The position numbers and the translations under genes were made by a program. Below are positions 36,919 to 46,447 of a stretch of DNA of 64,000 nt, in pieces (within the stretch, counting starts at the first letter, position 1; each line of letters opens with the position of its first letter). The stretch spans positions 41,154 to 105,153 of the forward strand of contig JAFGLM010000003.1 in NCBI GenBank assembly GCA_016928055.1, written 5' to 3'. The stretch is from Gammaproteobacteria bacterium (GTDB lineage: Bacteria > Pseudomonadota > Gammaproteobacteria > HTCC5015). Below the pieces are notes generated by a model. That model was given only the letters and a program-made list of their open reading frames with translations. It was not told the DNA's origin and did no database searches.

Positions 36919-37269
36919 AACCGGCGTACAGAACCTCAGGTAATTACCATCCGGGTCCCTGACTTGCATTTCACGGTTACCCCAGGGCTCGTCATGTGGC
37001 AATGTATCGACCGGTATACTGTTCGCCAGCAACTTCCTATACCAGTCATCAACATTCTCGACATAAAAGTGCACTAATGCACCCGTTGCTGCCTCGTTTC
37101 TTTCCGTTAAATAGATCCGCGTGCCTTCGTGACTGATCTGGGCAAACGCCGGTGCGCCTTCCGCTGCGCACCAGATCCAGTCGATATCAAATCCTAACCC
37201 TTCTGAATAAAACTGCCGTGCAATATCGATATCGTTGATACGCAGAGTTGGAATGGCGGTTAATGACAT
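36910..37269 (-). CDS. VOC-superfamily (glyoxalase/bleomycin-resistance-like) protein
   Basis: The 119-residue protein has the VOC half-repeats 'AIPTLRINDIDIARQFYSE' and 'ALVHFYVENVDDWYRKLL', ending 'MQVRDPDGNYLRFC'. Such proteins may bind an antibiotic, or act on a small metabolite. The start 'MSLTAIPTLRINDIDIARQF' at 37269 follows AAAGGA and is preferred over 37389. It is divergent from purD, with 81 bases between. Confidence 0.82.
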   Translation of the reverse strand: MSLTAIPTLRINDIDIARQFYSEGLGFDIDWIWCAAEGAPAFAQISHEGTRIYLTERNEAATGALVHFYVENVDDWYRKLLANSIPVDTLPHDEPWGNREMQVRDPDGNYLRFCTPVSR

Positions 37270-37350
37270 AATCTTTTCCTTTGGTGAAGAACTAATTCTG
37301 CAAAACCGGTAAAATTCGCCGGCAAAATTAAAACACAAACAGAGAATACG

Positions 37351-38637
37351 ATGAATGTTCTGATAATTGGTGGTGGTGGACGAGAACACGCGCTGGCCTG
37401 GAAAGTATCACAATCCTCACTGGTCGATAAAATCTTTGTTGCTCCCGGCAATGCCGGCACTGCGCTTGAATCAAAACTGGAAAATGTCGCGATTAGCGCG
37501 GCAGACATTCCCGGCCTGCTCGATTTTGCGATACGGCAAGACGTACAGCTCACCATCGTTGGGCCCGAAGCACCGCTGGTTGCCGGCGTGGTCGATCAGT
37601 TTCAGGCTGCCGGTTTAATTATTTATGGTCCTTCCCGGGCTGCTGCTCAGCTGGAAGGTTCCAAAACCTTTACCAAGGATTTTCTGGCCAGACACAATAT
37701 TCCTACCGCTGCCTATGGCAGTTTCACCGATATCGAACAGGCCAAAGCGTATATCAAGCGGCAAGGGGCACCCATTGTGGTCAAAGCGGATGGTTTGGCG
37801 GCCGGTAAAGGCGTGATTCTGGCGCAAACCGAAGGCGAAGCAATCGCTGCAGTAGAGGACATGCTGGCAGGTAATGCCTTCGGCGAGGCCGGCCATAAAG
37901 TCGTTGTAGAGGAGTTCCTGGTTGGCGAAGAAGCCAGTTTTATCGTTATGGTCGACGGCAACAATGTTTTGCCTATGGCCAGCTCACAGGATCACAAGCC
38001 GCGCGACGACGGCGATCAGGGGCCGAATACGGGCGGAATGGGCGCTTACTCCCCGGCCCCTGTTGTAACGGCTGCCATGCACGATCGCATCATGAAAGAA
38101 GTCATAAGACCGACGGTAGATGGCATGGCAACTGATGGTATCCCCTACGTCGGTTTTTTATACGCAGGATTAATGATCGACGCAGATGGCACGCCCAAAA
38201 TGCTGGAGTACAACTGCCGTTTTGGCGATCCTGAAACACAGCCCATTATGATGCGACTTAAATCCGATCTGGTAGCACATTGCCTGGCTGCGCTCAATGG
38301 AAAACTGGATCAGGAAAAAGCCGACTGGGATCAACGCCCGGCACTGGGTGTGGTGATGGCAGCAGGCGGCTATCCGGATGACTACGAAAAGGGTGAAGTG
38401 ATCAGCGGACTCGAAAATGATTTTGACGGCGATGTAAAAGTTTTCCACGCCGGCACCAAAGAAAAGAACGGAAACGTGGTGACAAATGGCGGTCGAGTTT
38501 TATGCGTAACCGCACTGGGAAACACCGTCGGCGAAGCACAGGCCAAGGCTTACGCGGCGGCGGATAAAATTCACTGGAATAATGTTTACTGCCGACATGA
38601 CATCGGCTATCAGGCTATCGCCCGGGAAAAGAAATAA
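37351..38637 (+). CDS. purD: Phosphoribosylamine-glycine ligase (GARS)
   Basis: The 428-residue ATP-grasp enzyme begins 'MNVLIIGGGGREHALAWKVS' and has 'VGPEAPLVAG', 'GPSRAAAQLEGSKTFTKDFL', 'VVKADGLAAGKGVILA' and 'MGAYSPAPVV'. It catalyses the second step of purine synthesis. Its stop lies only 3 bases from the stop of the convergent rho gene. Confidence 0.97.
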   Translation: MNVLIIGGGGREHALAWKVSQSSLVDKIFVAPGNAGTALESKLENVAISAADIPGLLDFAIRQDVQLTIVGPEAPLVAGVVDQFQAAGLIIYGPSRAAAQLEGSKTFTKDFLARHNIPTAAYGSFTDIEQAKAYIKRQGAPIVVKADGLAAGKGVILAQTEGEAIAAVEDMLAGNAFGEAGHKVVVEEFLVGEEASFIVMVDGNNVLPMASSQDHKPRDDGDQGPNTGGMGAYSPAPVVTAAMHDRIMKEVIRPTVDGMATDGIPYVGFLYAGLMIDADGTPKMLEYNCRFGDPETQPIMMRLKSDLVAHCLAALNGKLDQEKADWDQRPALGVVMAAGGYPDDYEKGEVISGLENDFDGDVKVFHAGTKEKNGNVVTNGGRVLCVTALGNTVGEAQAKAYAAADKIHWNNVYCRHDIGYQAIAREKK

Positions 38638-38640
38638 GAT

Positions 38641-39897
38641 CTAACGTTTCATTGAGTCAAAAAATTCGGCGTTCGTCTTTGTCCCCTGCATTTTGTTCAA
38701 CATAAACTCCATCGCTTCCAGTTCGTCCATCGAATGCAGGACTTTGCGTAACACCCACATCTTCTGTAACTCATCGGGATTAATCAGCAGCTCCTCACGG
38801 CGCGTGCCGGAGCGGTTGATATTGATTGCCGGGAACACTCGTTTTTCAGCGATACGGCGATCCAGATGGATTTCCATATTGCCGGTGCCCTTGAATTCTT
38901 CGTAAATCACTTCATCCATTTTTGAGCCGGTGTCAACCAGGGCAGTTGCAATGATGGAAAGGCTGCCGCCTTCTTCGATATTACGTGCGGCGCCAAAGAA
39001 ACGTTTTGGTCGTTGCAGCGCATTGGCATCAACACCACCGGTTAACACTTTGCCTGAGGCAGGTACAACCGTATTATAAGCGCGCGCCAGACGGGTGATG
39101 GAATCGAGCAGAATCACGACATCCTGTTTATGTTCAACCAATCGCTTGGCTTTTTCGATAACCATCTCGGCAACCTGTACATGGCGACTGGCTGGCTCAT
39201 CAAAAGTACTGGACACCACTTCGCCCTGCACCATACGTGTCATCTCGGTCACTTCTTCCGGACGTTCATCGATAAGCAAAACCATCAAGTAACATTCAGG
39301 ATGATTCGCCGCGATGCTCTGCGCGATATTCTGCAGCATAATGGTTTTACCGGCTTTCGGTGGTGATACGATCAGACCGCGCTGACCTTTCCCGATTGGC
39401 GAACATATATCGATAATGCGCGCGATGATATCTTCCTTGCTACCATTGCCGCGTTCCAACGTCATGCGATCATCCGCATGCAACGGGGTCAGATTTTCAA
39501 ACAGTACCTTGTTGCGGGCATTGTCCGGGCCACCCATATTAATTTCATCGACCTTGAGCAGCGCGAAGTAGCGTTCACTGTCCTTGGGTGGTCGGATTTT
39601 TCCGGAAATGGTGTCGCCGGTGCGCAGATTGAAACGTCTGATTTGACTGGGTGAAACATAGATATCGTCAGGGCCGGCCAGATAGGAACTGTCCGCCGAG
39701 CGTAGAAAACCAAATCCATCCTGCAGGATTTCCAACACCCCATCGCCGAAAATATCCTCGCCACTTTTAGCGTGTGATTTCAGGATTGCAAAAATAACAT
39801 CCTGTTTGCGCGAACGGGCAACATTGTGAGCATCCATGGATTCAGCGATCGCAATCAACTCATTAACCGGTTTTTTCTTTAATTCATTTAAACGCAT
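38641..39897 (-). CDS. rho: Transcription termination factor Rho
   Basis: The 418-residue protein has the N-terminal '[20 protein letters not shown]', RNA-binding cold-shock-like domain ('[13 protein letters not shown]'), Walker A '[15 protein letters not shown]' and '[12 protein letters not shown]', all standard. It is a hexameric RNA helicase ending untranslated transcripts. trxA lies upstream on the same strand, the common trxA-rho order. About 206 bases separate them, probably including the rho promoter and leader. Confidence 0.98.
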   Translation of the reverse strand: MRLNELKKKPVNELIAIAESMDAHNVARSRKQDVIFAILKSHAKSGEDIFGDGVLEILQDGFGFLRSADSSYLAGPDDIYVSPSQIRRFNLRTGDTISGKIRPPKDSERYFALLKVDEINMGGPDNARNKVLFENLTPLHADDRMTLERGNGSKEDIIARIIDICSPIGKGQRGLIVSPPKAGKTIMLQNIAQSIAANHPECYLMVLLIDERPEEVTEMTRMVQGEVVSSTFDEPASRHVQVAEMVIEKAKRLVEHKQDVVILLDSITRLARAYNTVVPASGKVLTGGVDANALQRPKRFFGAARNIEEGGSLSIIATALVDTGSKMDEVIYEEFKGTGNMEIHLDRRIAEKRVFPAININRSGTRREELLINPDELQKMWVLRKVLHSMDELEAMEFMLNKMQGTKTNAEFFDSMKR

Positions 39898-40103
39898 AAA
39901 ATTTAACCACGTGGGAAATACAATTAGATTACGGAAAGCCAGAGATTTCTGGCTCAGTCCAACAACTAAATTCGGTTTGTCGGGGATACCCTTGGAATAC
40001 GAGTGGGGCTCAATTTAATTCTTGTGTCAAGCAGCGGCAACGATACCACTAACTTTCTTGAGCGTCCAGCCCGGAACAACATTGTACCGGGCCACACCAC
40101 ATC

Positions 40104-40430
40104 TTATAAATTACTGTCTATAAAAGCTGTTAACTGTGATTTTGACAGCGCACCCACCTTGGTAGCCTCGACATTTCCATTCTTAAACAACATCAGTGTC
40201 GGAATCCCCCGAATACCATATTTAGGTGGAGTATCAGGGTTTTCATCGATATTCAGTTTGGCGATTTTAACCTTGTCACTATACTCGGCTGATAACTCAT
40301 CGAGTATCGGCGCAATCATCTTGCAAGGTCCGCACCATTCAGCCCAATAATCGACAAGCACCGGCTTGTCGGACCTAAGCACTTCTTCCTCAAAATTCGC
40401 GTCAGAAATATGCAATATATTTTCGCTCAC
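40104..40430 (-). CDS. trxA: Thioredoxin 1
   Basis: The 108-residue cytosolic protein has the active site '[17 protein letters not shown]' (WCGPC) and the cis-proline '[13 protein letters not shown]'. It reduces disulfides in the cytosol. It lies upstream of rho on the same strand. Confidence 0.97.
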   Translation of the reverse strand: MSENILHISDANFEEEVLRSDKPVLVDYWAEWCGPCKMIAPILDELSAEYSDKVKIAKLNIDENPDTPPKYGIRGIPTLMLFKNGNVEATKVGALSKSQLTAFIDSNL

Positions 40431-40801
40431 GCCAGTTCTGCCTCCAGTTGGCTATTTGAATAAAAACCGTAACAACACCCGTCATACCCCGATTATTTGC
40501 CTAAATTGGATAAAATCTTGGACTTTCAAGCAGGCGGGGAACAAGCAGTGGGTGCTCACGACAGGTTTGACATTTATATGGCCTGGCAGAGTAAATTGCA
40601 ACCCTAATAATACGTATTTGTGAGTTAATTTCCGTAACAGTGCCCGGTTTAGGATAGCGCTGCGTAATTCATTGATTAGTCCATTGACAGCCGTATCGGC
40701 TCCGGGCCACATTACGGCTACGCAGTTTTTCGGTATTCTGGCGAGCGATTTTGAATGTTAAGGTCCACCTTCCATAGCAAACCCTTAGATAGAATTTAAA
40801 T
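40431..40801. promoter_or_regulatory. Intergenic region with divergent trxA and galE promoters
   Basis: These 371 bases separate divergent trxA and galE and must hold both promoters. A small hairpin (AGCCG-TAT-CGGCT, about 40688-40700) is present. Open frames crossing it lack ribosome sites. Nothing more specific is recognised. Confidence 0.5.
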
Positions 40802-41797
40802 ATGAGTCAAAAATCCATATTAGTATCAGGCGGCGCCGGATATATCGGCAGCCATGTGGTTAAACAGCTGGGTGAAGCCGGCGAACGTGTCATCGTTCTG
40901 GATAACTTATCCACAGGCTTTGCTGATGCCGTGCTGTCAGGCAAATTCATTCAGGGCGATACCGGTGATCGGCAACTGGTAAGTCAAATTCTACGCGATT
41001 ACCAGGTTGACTCGGTTATGCACTTTGCCGCCCATACCATCGTCCCGGAATCCGTGGAAAATCCGCTTAAATATTACGGCAACAACACCTGCTGCTCACG
41101 TAATTTACTGGAGTGTTGCCAGCAAGCCGGAGTCGAGCATTTTATTTTCTCCTCAACGGCAGCGGTATACGGAATACCGGACGATGGCGTGGCCAGTGAA
41201 GAATCTCAGTTGCAGCCGATCAATCCCTACGGCATGTCAAAACTGATGACGGAGCAAATGCTGCGGGACCTGTCTTTCGCCACGCCTTTGCGACACGTGG
41301 TGTTGCGCTACTTTAACGTTGCCGGCTGCGATCCGGCAAACCGGATCGGGCAGTCCACCAAAAAGGCCACCTTACTGATCAAGGTGGCCTGTGAAGCTGC
41401 GGTCGGGAAACGTGACCAGGTTTATGTGTTCGGCACCGATTACCCGACAGCGGACGGTACAGGCGTGCGTGACTATATCCACGTCGAAGATCTGGCGACG
41501 GCTCATATTCAGGCGCTGGATTATCTTCGCAATGGCGGTGACTCAACGACCATGAATTGCGGTTACGGACACGGTTACAGCGTGCGGGAAGTCCTACAGA
41601 TGGTCGAAAAAGTGAATGGTGCGCCGCTCAATATAGTTGAAAAACCGCGCCGAGCAGGAGACCCACCCAGCCTGATCGCTGATTCTGAAAAAATTAAAAC
41701 ACTATTGGGCTGGAAACCCCGGTACGATGACCTTGAAGTCATCGTACGAACTGCGCTGAACTGGGAAAAAAAGCTTTTGTTGAGACAAGGTAGCTAG
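40802..41797 (+). CDS. galE: UDP-glucose 4-epimerase
   Basis: The 331-residue SDR enzyme starts 'SGGAGYIGSHVVKQLGEAG' with the GxxGxxG nucleotide motif. It has 'HFAAHTIVPESVENPLKYY', catalytic Ser/Tyr in 'FSSTAAVYG' and 'NPYGMSKLMTEQML' (YxxxK), and 'DYIHVEDLATAHI'. It interconverts UDP-glucose and UDP-galactose (or the N-acetyl forms) for polysaccharides. It lies at the edge of the EPS locus but on the opposite strand, and its end overlaps the aminotransferase gene by 4 bases. Confidence 0.9.
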   Translation: MSQKSILVSGGAGYIGSHVVKQLGEAGERVIVLDNLSTGFADAVLSGKFIQGDTGDRQLVSQILRDYQVDSVMHFAAHTIVPESVENPLKYYGNNTCCSRNLLECCQQAGVEHFIFSSTAAVYGIPDDGVASEESQLQPINPYGMSKLMTEQMLRDLSFATPLRHVVLRYFNVAGCDPANRIGQSTKKATLLIKVACEAAVGKRDQVYVFGTDYPTADGTGVRDYIHVEDLATAHIQALDYLRNGGDSTTMNCGYGHGYSVREVLQMVEKVNGAPLNIVEKPRRAGDPPSLIADSEKIKTLLGWKPRYDDLEVIVRTALNWEKKLLLRQGS

Positions 41798-42972
41798 GAT
41801 TTGTAAAACTTGCCTACGGTTTCAACGACATAAGCCAGTTGCTGCTCCGTTAATTCAGGATAGATTGGCAATGCAAGGGTCTGTTCTCCAGCCAGTCTGG
41901 ATTCCGGGCAATCATCCGGCGCATAACCCAGATAGCTGAAGCATTGCTGCATATGCAGCGGTACCGGATAGTAAATCTCTGTCCCAATATTTCTTTCAGT
42001 TAAATAAGTCCTTAACTCATCACGCTGTTGCACACGTATTACATATTGATTATAGATATGCCGATAGCCTTGAAGAGCGACTGGCGTTGACACTTTATCA
42101 GCGAGACCCGCATTAGCGAATGCAATATTATAAAAGGCCGCATTTTTTTGTCTGGCGGCAGTCCAGTCGTCCAGATGCTTTAACTTGATTTGTAATACCG
42201 CAGCCTGTAATGCGTCCAGTCTGAAATTGCCGCCTATAACCGAGTGAAAATATTTTGGTTCGCCACCGTGCACACGCATAATTCTAAGGCGTTCAGCCAA
42301 TACTTCATCATTGCAGACACACATACCTCCATCACCAAATGCACCCAGGTTTTTACTGGGGAAAAATGAAAAGCACCCAACATCACCAAAACTTCCGGCT
42401 CGCCGGCCATCGTTGTAGCTCGAACCGATCGCCTGAGCAGCATCTTCAATCACATTCAGATTATATTTTGCGGCGATACCCATAAGTGGATCCATATCCG
42501 CAACCTGGCCATAGAGGTGTACCGGTAATAAAACCTTGGCTATACCTCCGGTCTTTTTGTTGATCAACCGCCCTTTTGTAAACTCATATTGTTTGGCTAT
42601 CGTTGCTTCCACCGCCACCGGCGACAAGTTATAAGTGGTTGGATCGATATCGCAATAAACAGGACGTGCACCACAACGTGCAACGGCGCCACCTGTTGCG
42701 AAGAATGTATACGGCGAGGTAATGACTTCGTCTCCAGACCCAATATCAAGGGCCATCAACGCCAGCAACAGGGCGTCCGTACCTGATGATACCCCGATGC
42801 CATACCCGGTCCCGCAATAAGCGGCTATTTGCTCTTCCAGTTTTTGTACATGGGGACCCAAAATAAAATATTGACTGTCACAGACTTCATCAATGACTTT
42901 TTTTATTTCTTCTCTAAGAGCGTTGTATTGACCTTTTAAATCCAACAACGGCACTGTAATAGCAGTCTTCAT
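41794..42972 (-). CDS. DegT/DnrJ/EryC1/StrS-family sugar aminotransferase
   Basis: The 392-residue PLP enzyme has 'GIGVSSGTDALLLALMALDI', 'EVITSPYTFFATGGA', 'VIEDAAQAIGSSY' and the PLP lysine in 'FSFFPSKNLGAFGDGG'. It converts a keto group of a nucleotide sugar to an amino group (WlbE/FdtB-like). It is the last gene of the EPS block, about 90 bases downstream of a glycosyltransferase. It implies an amino sugar in the polymer. The exact position on the sugar is not shown. Confidence 0.9.
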   Translation of the reverse strand: MKTAITVPLLDLKGQYNALREEIKKVIDEVCDSQYFILGPHVQKLEEQIAAYCGTGYGIGVSSGTDALLLALMALDIGSGDEVITSPYTFFATGGAVARCGARPVYCDIDPTTYNLSPVAVEATIAKQYEFTKGRLINKKTGGIAKVLLPVHLYGQVADMDPLMGIAAKYNLNVIEDAAQAIGSSYNDGRRAGSFGDVGCFSFFPSKNLGAFGDGGMCVCNDEVLAERLRIMRVHGGEPKYFHSVIGGNFRLDALQAAVLQIKLKHLDDWTAARQKNAAFYNIAFANAGLADKVSTPVALQGYRHIYNQYVIRVQQRDELRTYLTERNIGTEIYYPVPLHMQQCFSYLGYAPDDCPESRLAGEQTLALPIYPELTEQQLAYVVETVGKFYKS

Positions 42973-43061
42973 TAATGCACATTCCTCGCACGATACATGT
43001 TATTAAATTTTTTCGCCCGGCTTTGGTTTAGGTATCCTGATCACATTCATATTATGTTTTC

Positions 43062-44216
43062 TTATTCGATAAAGCAACTCTGGTAAACCTGCTGGTAAGA
43101 AGACAGCATTTTCTTCATGCTAAATCTATTTTTTATGCTACTTCTCGCATTTTCACCCTGCCTGATCCTTAACGATTCATCTTTAAAGTAGCTTAACAGC
43201 ACCGAAGCCAATTCATCGACGCTATTGACTGCCACTAACCTGCCCGTAACGTTATCTTCAACCAGTTCGGGATTGCCACCGACATTGGTTGCCACAACAG
43301 GTAAACCGCTAGCCATTGCTTCCAGAATTGTATTTGAAATACCTTCGGCTAATGAGGGCAGAATAAATAAATCCATTGCGCTCAGTAATACCGGAACATC
43401 AGACTGATCGCCGGCAAACCAGACATAAGGCTGAATACCTTCAGCATTAACCAGATCTTCAAGCTGTTGTCTGGTATTGCCGTCGCCGACAAGTATTAAC
43501 CTCAATGTTGTTTTTATTTCCGGATTTTGATCGATCATCAATGCAAATGCATTGATTAGATATTGTTGATTTTTAACTGCCTGCAACCTGCCAACGGTAC
43601 CAACGATAAAACATTCAGGCGCATTAAAACCGGCCGGCAATGCTTTTCGACAGAGATGTTTTTCTACCGGCTTAAATCGATCATTGTCCACTCCATTATA
43701 GATTTGGGTGACTTTTTTCTCAGGTATTTTTAAATCATGAACCAGCCACTGATATAAATCCTTTGAAACAGTAATATATCGGCTGACAAAAAATCGACAG
43801 AAACGCCTCACCAACCTGTATTTCCAGTTTGAGCCATCGAGATCATAGATATCCCGCCCATGCTCACCATGAACTCGTCTCTTTACTCCAGCCAATAAAG
43901 CTATGATATTCATTTCCAATGCGGCCAGATTTCGAGTGTGAACGATTTCAGGCCCAAGTTTTCTTAAAAGACTCCACAACCTGAAATAAATGCCAAAATC
44001 ATGGCCTGGCTTCTTATGCAATGCATACACTTGCACGTTCTGCCGCGTTATACGATTTCGAAAATCTGAATACTCGGTAAGACAAACAATCGTATGATCG
44101 CAAAATTCTTCCGGCATTCCGTTAATAAGATTGATCAGGCCGTTTTCCATGCCGCCCGTATCAAGGCGATAGATTATATGCACCACCAACGGCTTGGTTC
44201 TTTTTATTTTAGCCAT
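43062..44216 (-). CDS. GT4-type glycosyltransferase, XrtA-locus sugar transferase 2 (stp2) type
   Basis: The 384-residue protein has N-terminal 'VVHIIYRLDTGGMENGLINL', 'EIVHTRNLAALEMNIIALLA', 'RRVHGEHGRDIYDL' and C-terminal GT4 donor-site motif 'LPSLAEGISNTILEAMASGL' (EGxxxxxLEAMA). The first motifs match the exosortase-A-associated family (TIGR03088). It adds a sugar to the lipid-linked EPS unit at the cytosolic face. It overlaps the preceding glycosyltransferase by 13 bases. Confidence 0.88.
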   Translation of the reverse strand: MAKIKRTKPLVVHIIYRLDTGGMENGLINLINGMPEEFCDHTIVCLTEYSDFRNRITRQNVQVYALHKKPGHDFGIYFRLWSLLRKLGPEIVHTRNLAALEMNIIALLAGVKRRVHGEHGRDIYDLDGSNWKYRLVRRFCRFFVSRYITVSKDLYQWLVHDLKIPEKKVTQIYNGVDNDRFKPVEKHLCRKALPAGFNAPECFIVGTVGRLQAVKNQQYLINAFALMIDQNPEIKTTLRLILVGDGNTRQQLEDLVNAEGIQPYVWFAGDQSDVPVLLSAMDLFILPSLAEGISNTILEAMASGLPVVATNVGGNPELVEDNVTGRLVAVNSVDELASVLLSYFKDESLRIRQGENARSSIKNRFSMKKMLSSYQQVYQSCFIE

Positions 44217-45406
44217 GAATCAAGCAACTTCAGATTCTCAGACCACGAGTATTTTTCTTCTATCATCTGCCTGGCAGCAATCGTCATAGATTTTCTTCTA
44301 TCGGGATTATTTTTCAAAATCTGCACTTTATTCCTGATTTCATCAGCGGAATCGGCTAACAGATAATCCCTGTCTTCAACAGCATCAATGCCCTCAATTG
44401 CTTGTGACGTTGTTATTACAGGACACTCCATTGCCATGGCCTCCAGCACTTTGTTCTGAATTCCTCTGGCGATTCTCAAGCATATTATGGTTGCCTGCGC
44501 ATAGGCGAGATATGGTCGAACATCATTCACTTTTCCGGTTACGATAATCCCTTTTTCCTGACTATTTAAAGCAAGCACATTTCTGCCTGGATTGGACCCG
44601 ACAATATAAAAAAGCGCATTGGGAATAACCGTCCTAATCGAAGGCAATACATCTTTCGTAAACCAGCGAACCGCATCTTCATTTGCCCAGTAATCCATCG
44701 CACCAACAAATACAAAGGGAACCGTATCAGGCATATACGGATTTACAAGATCACCGGTCAAAGAATAGAAATCCAGATTTACGCCATTGTTATAATATTG
44801 GATCTTACCGTCCAATCCAGGCGTTAATAACCTGAAATGTTTTGCCTCGCTACTCGATACAAAGGTGCTGACATCAAATTTATCCGCAATCCGTCGCTCA
44901 TATTTCTGCAGTTTTCGGAATTCTCTGTTATACACCCAACTCAATGGCCAGTGCTTTGTTTTAGCATACTGCTGCCATTTATCCGAATCAATGTCAACAA
45001 AATCAATAATCCTTTTGATACCGGAAAATTTTTTACACTCAACGTATTGCGCCATCGAAGACGAAAATACAACAATACGATCGATAGCCTGATTATTCAG
45101 AACATCATTGACCCACCGCTTCATCCGGAAACTTCCGTAATAAGGAACGGTTAATGCGGCGCCTTTGAGAAAACCGGAAAGTGATCGTAAGGTCGCCAGC
45201 TTTTTGTTTAATGGCAACAAACAGGTTGATGCACATAATTTTTCAACTTCCGGTGCGTATAACCAGTCATCGACATCATCTACAAATGCACCAAGAAATA
45301 ACTTATGTCGTTCAGATAGATATTTTAATAAATGATAAGAACGAATCTTATCGCCTTTATTTGGCGGATAAGGAATTCTATGTACCAGCAACAATACATT
45401 GGACAT
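44204..45406 (-). CDS. GT4-type glycosyltransferase, XrtA-locus sugar transferase 1 (stp1) type
   Basis: The 400-residue protein begins 'LLVHRIPYPPNKGDKIRSYH', the hallmark of the exosortase-A-associated transferase family TIGR03087, and has 'RIIDFVDIDSDKWQQYA', 'FVFVGAMDYWANEDAVRWF' and 'RGIQNKVLEAMAMECPV'. It transfers a sugar during EPS assembly. In typical XrtA loci this gene follows xrtA; here it directly follows the FemAB gene with 2 bases between. Confidence 0.88.
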   Translation of the reverse strand: MSNVLLLVHRIPYPPNKGDKIRSYHLLKYLSERHKLFLGAFVDDVDDWLYAPEVEKLCASTCLLPLNKKLATLRSLSGFLKGAALTVPYYGSFRMKRWVNDVLNNQAIDRIVVFSSSMAQYVECKKFSGIKRIIDFVDIDSDKWQQYAKTKHWPLSWVYNREFRKLQKYERRIADKFDVSTFVSSSEAKHFRLLTPGLDGKIQYYNNGVNLDFYSLTGDLVNPYMPDTVPFVFVGAMDYWANEDAVRWFTKDVLPSIRTVIPNALFYIVGSNPGRNVLALNSQEKGIIVTGKVNDVRPYLAYAQATIICLRIARGIQNKVLEAMAMECPVITTSQAIEGIDAVEDRDYLLADSADEIRNKVQILKNNPDRRKSMTIAARQMIEEKYSWSENLKLLDSWLK

Positions 45407-45408
45407 GA

Positions 45409-46431
45409 TTAGCCCAGATTTTTAGATATGACAGGGCCAAGTCTTTTAGCAATGGCGACCGGCAGTTTTTTCCAGATTTTTATAAAAAACTGATATTTTG
45501 GGTTTAACGGATTGATATCCGGAATCTCTGCAGAACTTATTAGTTTGTATCCATAATGCAATGGTTCCGGTTCGAATCCCCAGTTCTTCTTAAAGGAATA
45601 CGAACCCGTGCCCTGCTTGCTGCGACCATAGTCAAATATTTTGCATCCTCTGCCCGCCGCGCGGCACATAACCTGCCAATACATATAATCATTACCTTTC
45701 AACTCACGCGCAAGAACGGTACCACCACCGTAATACGGCAGAACTTCATCTTTGAAGTAAAAACTCATTACACTACTGACCAGTTTATTTTTATACAAGA
45801 CTGTAAGTATTTCACATTGATCGCCAAACGCTTCTTTAATATTGGCAAAATAGCGTCTGGCAAACACCGGCGTACCGAGATTACGGACACTTTCGGCATA
45901 GGCGTTATAGAAGCGATCAATCGTTTGATCAATTTCATATGTCATACCACTGGCAAGACCTTTACGAACCATTGCACGCTGCTTTCGTGGTATCGCATTC
46001 ATATTTGCATCATGATCAGACTCCATTGATCGCCTGAAGGTGACATATAAATCTTTTTCATGCCATTCACCATTCAGCTCGGAGATATTTCGTGTTTCAA
46101 GACAATTCACTTTTAGTTTTTTGGCAAGCTCAAATGCTGCCTGTTCAAGACACTCTGCAGCTTCAGCCGTGTTTGCGATAACACCGCCATAAACACAGAA
46201 TGGTGTCGAAATCAGGCTGTTGCCGAACATCAGGCTTTTAATATGTCCGAGCGGATAAACCCCTTCAATTGTGCCGTCGTTTTCGGCATATAAATAGTAT
46301 GTTTTGTGGCCAAAACTTTTTTCAATTATGCCTTGCCATTCAGCAAAGTGAAAAAATGTCGAATTTGAATGAGTTAAAACAAATTTATTCCACTTTTCGT
46401 AACAGGATTTATTTAATTCCTTAATAATCAT
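45409..46431 (-). CDS. FemAB-like N-acyltransferase of the XrtA-type EPS locus
   Basis: The 340-residue GNAT-fold protein has 'FFHFAEWQGIIEKSFGHKTY', 'MNAIPRKQRAMVRKGLASGM', 'YYGGGTVLARELKGNDYMYW' and 'DYGRSKQGTGSYSFKKNWGF'. This matches the PEP-CTERM/exosortase-associated FemAB-related family (TIGR03019). Such proteins probably transfer an aminoacyl or acyl group to a polysaccharide. It lies between the deacetylase and stp1-type genes. Confidence 0.88.
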   Translation of the reverse strand: MIIKELNKSCYEKWNKFVLTHSNSTFFHFAEWQGIIEKSFGHKTYYLYAENDGTIEGVYPLGHIKSLMFGNSLISTPFCVYGGVIANTAEAAECLEQAAFELAKKLKVNCLETRNISELNGEWHEKDLYVTFRRSMESDHDANMNAIPRKQRAMVRKGLASGMTYEIDQTIDRFYNAYAESVRNLGTPVFARRYFANIKEAFGDQCEILTVLYKNKLVSSVMSFYFKDEVLPYYGGGTVLARELKGNDYMYWQVMCRAAGRGCKIFDYGRSKQGTGSYSFKKNWGFEPEPLHYGYKLISSAEIPDINPLNPKYQFFIKIWKKLPVAIAKRLGPVISKNLG

Positions 46432-46447
46432 AAAAAACCCGATTCAG

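Noticed and set aside
40482..40712. 76-residue frame in the trxA-galE gap
   Set aside because: No ribosome site or recognisable sequence. The gap is better explained by two divergent promoters.
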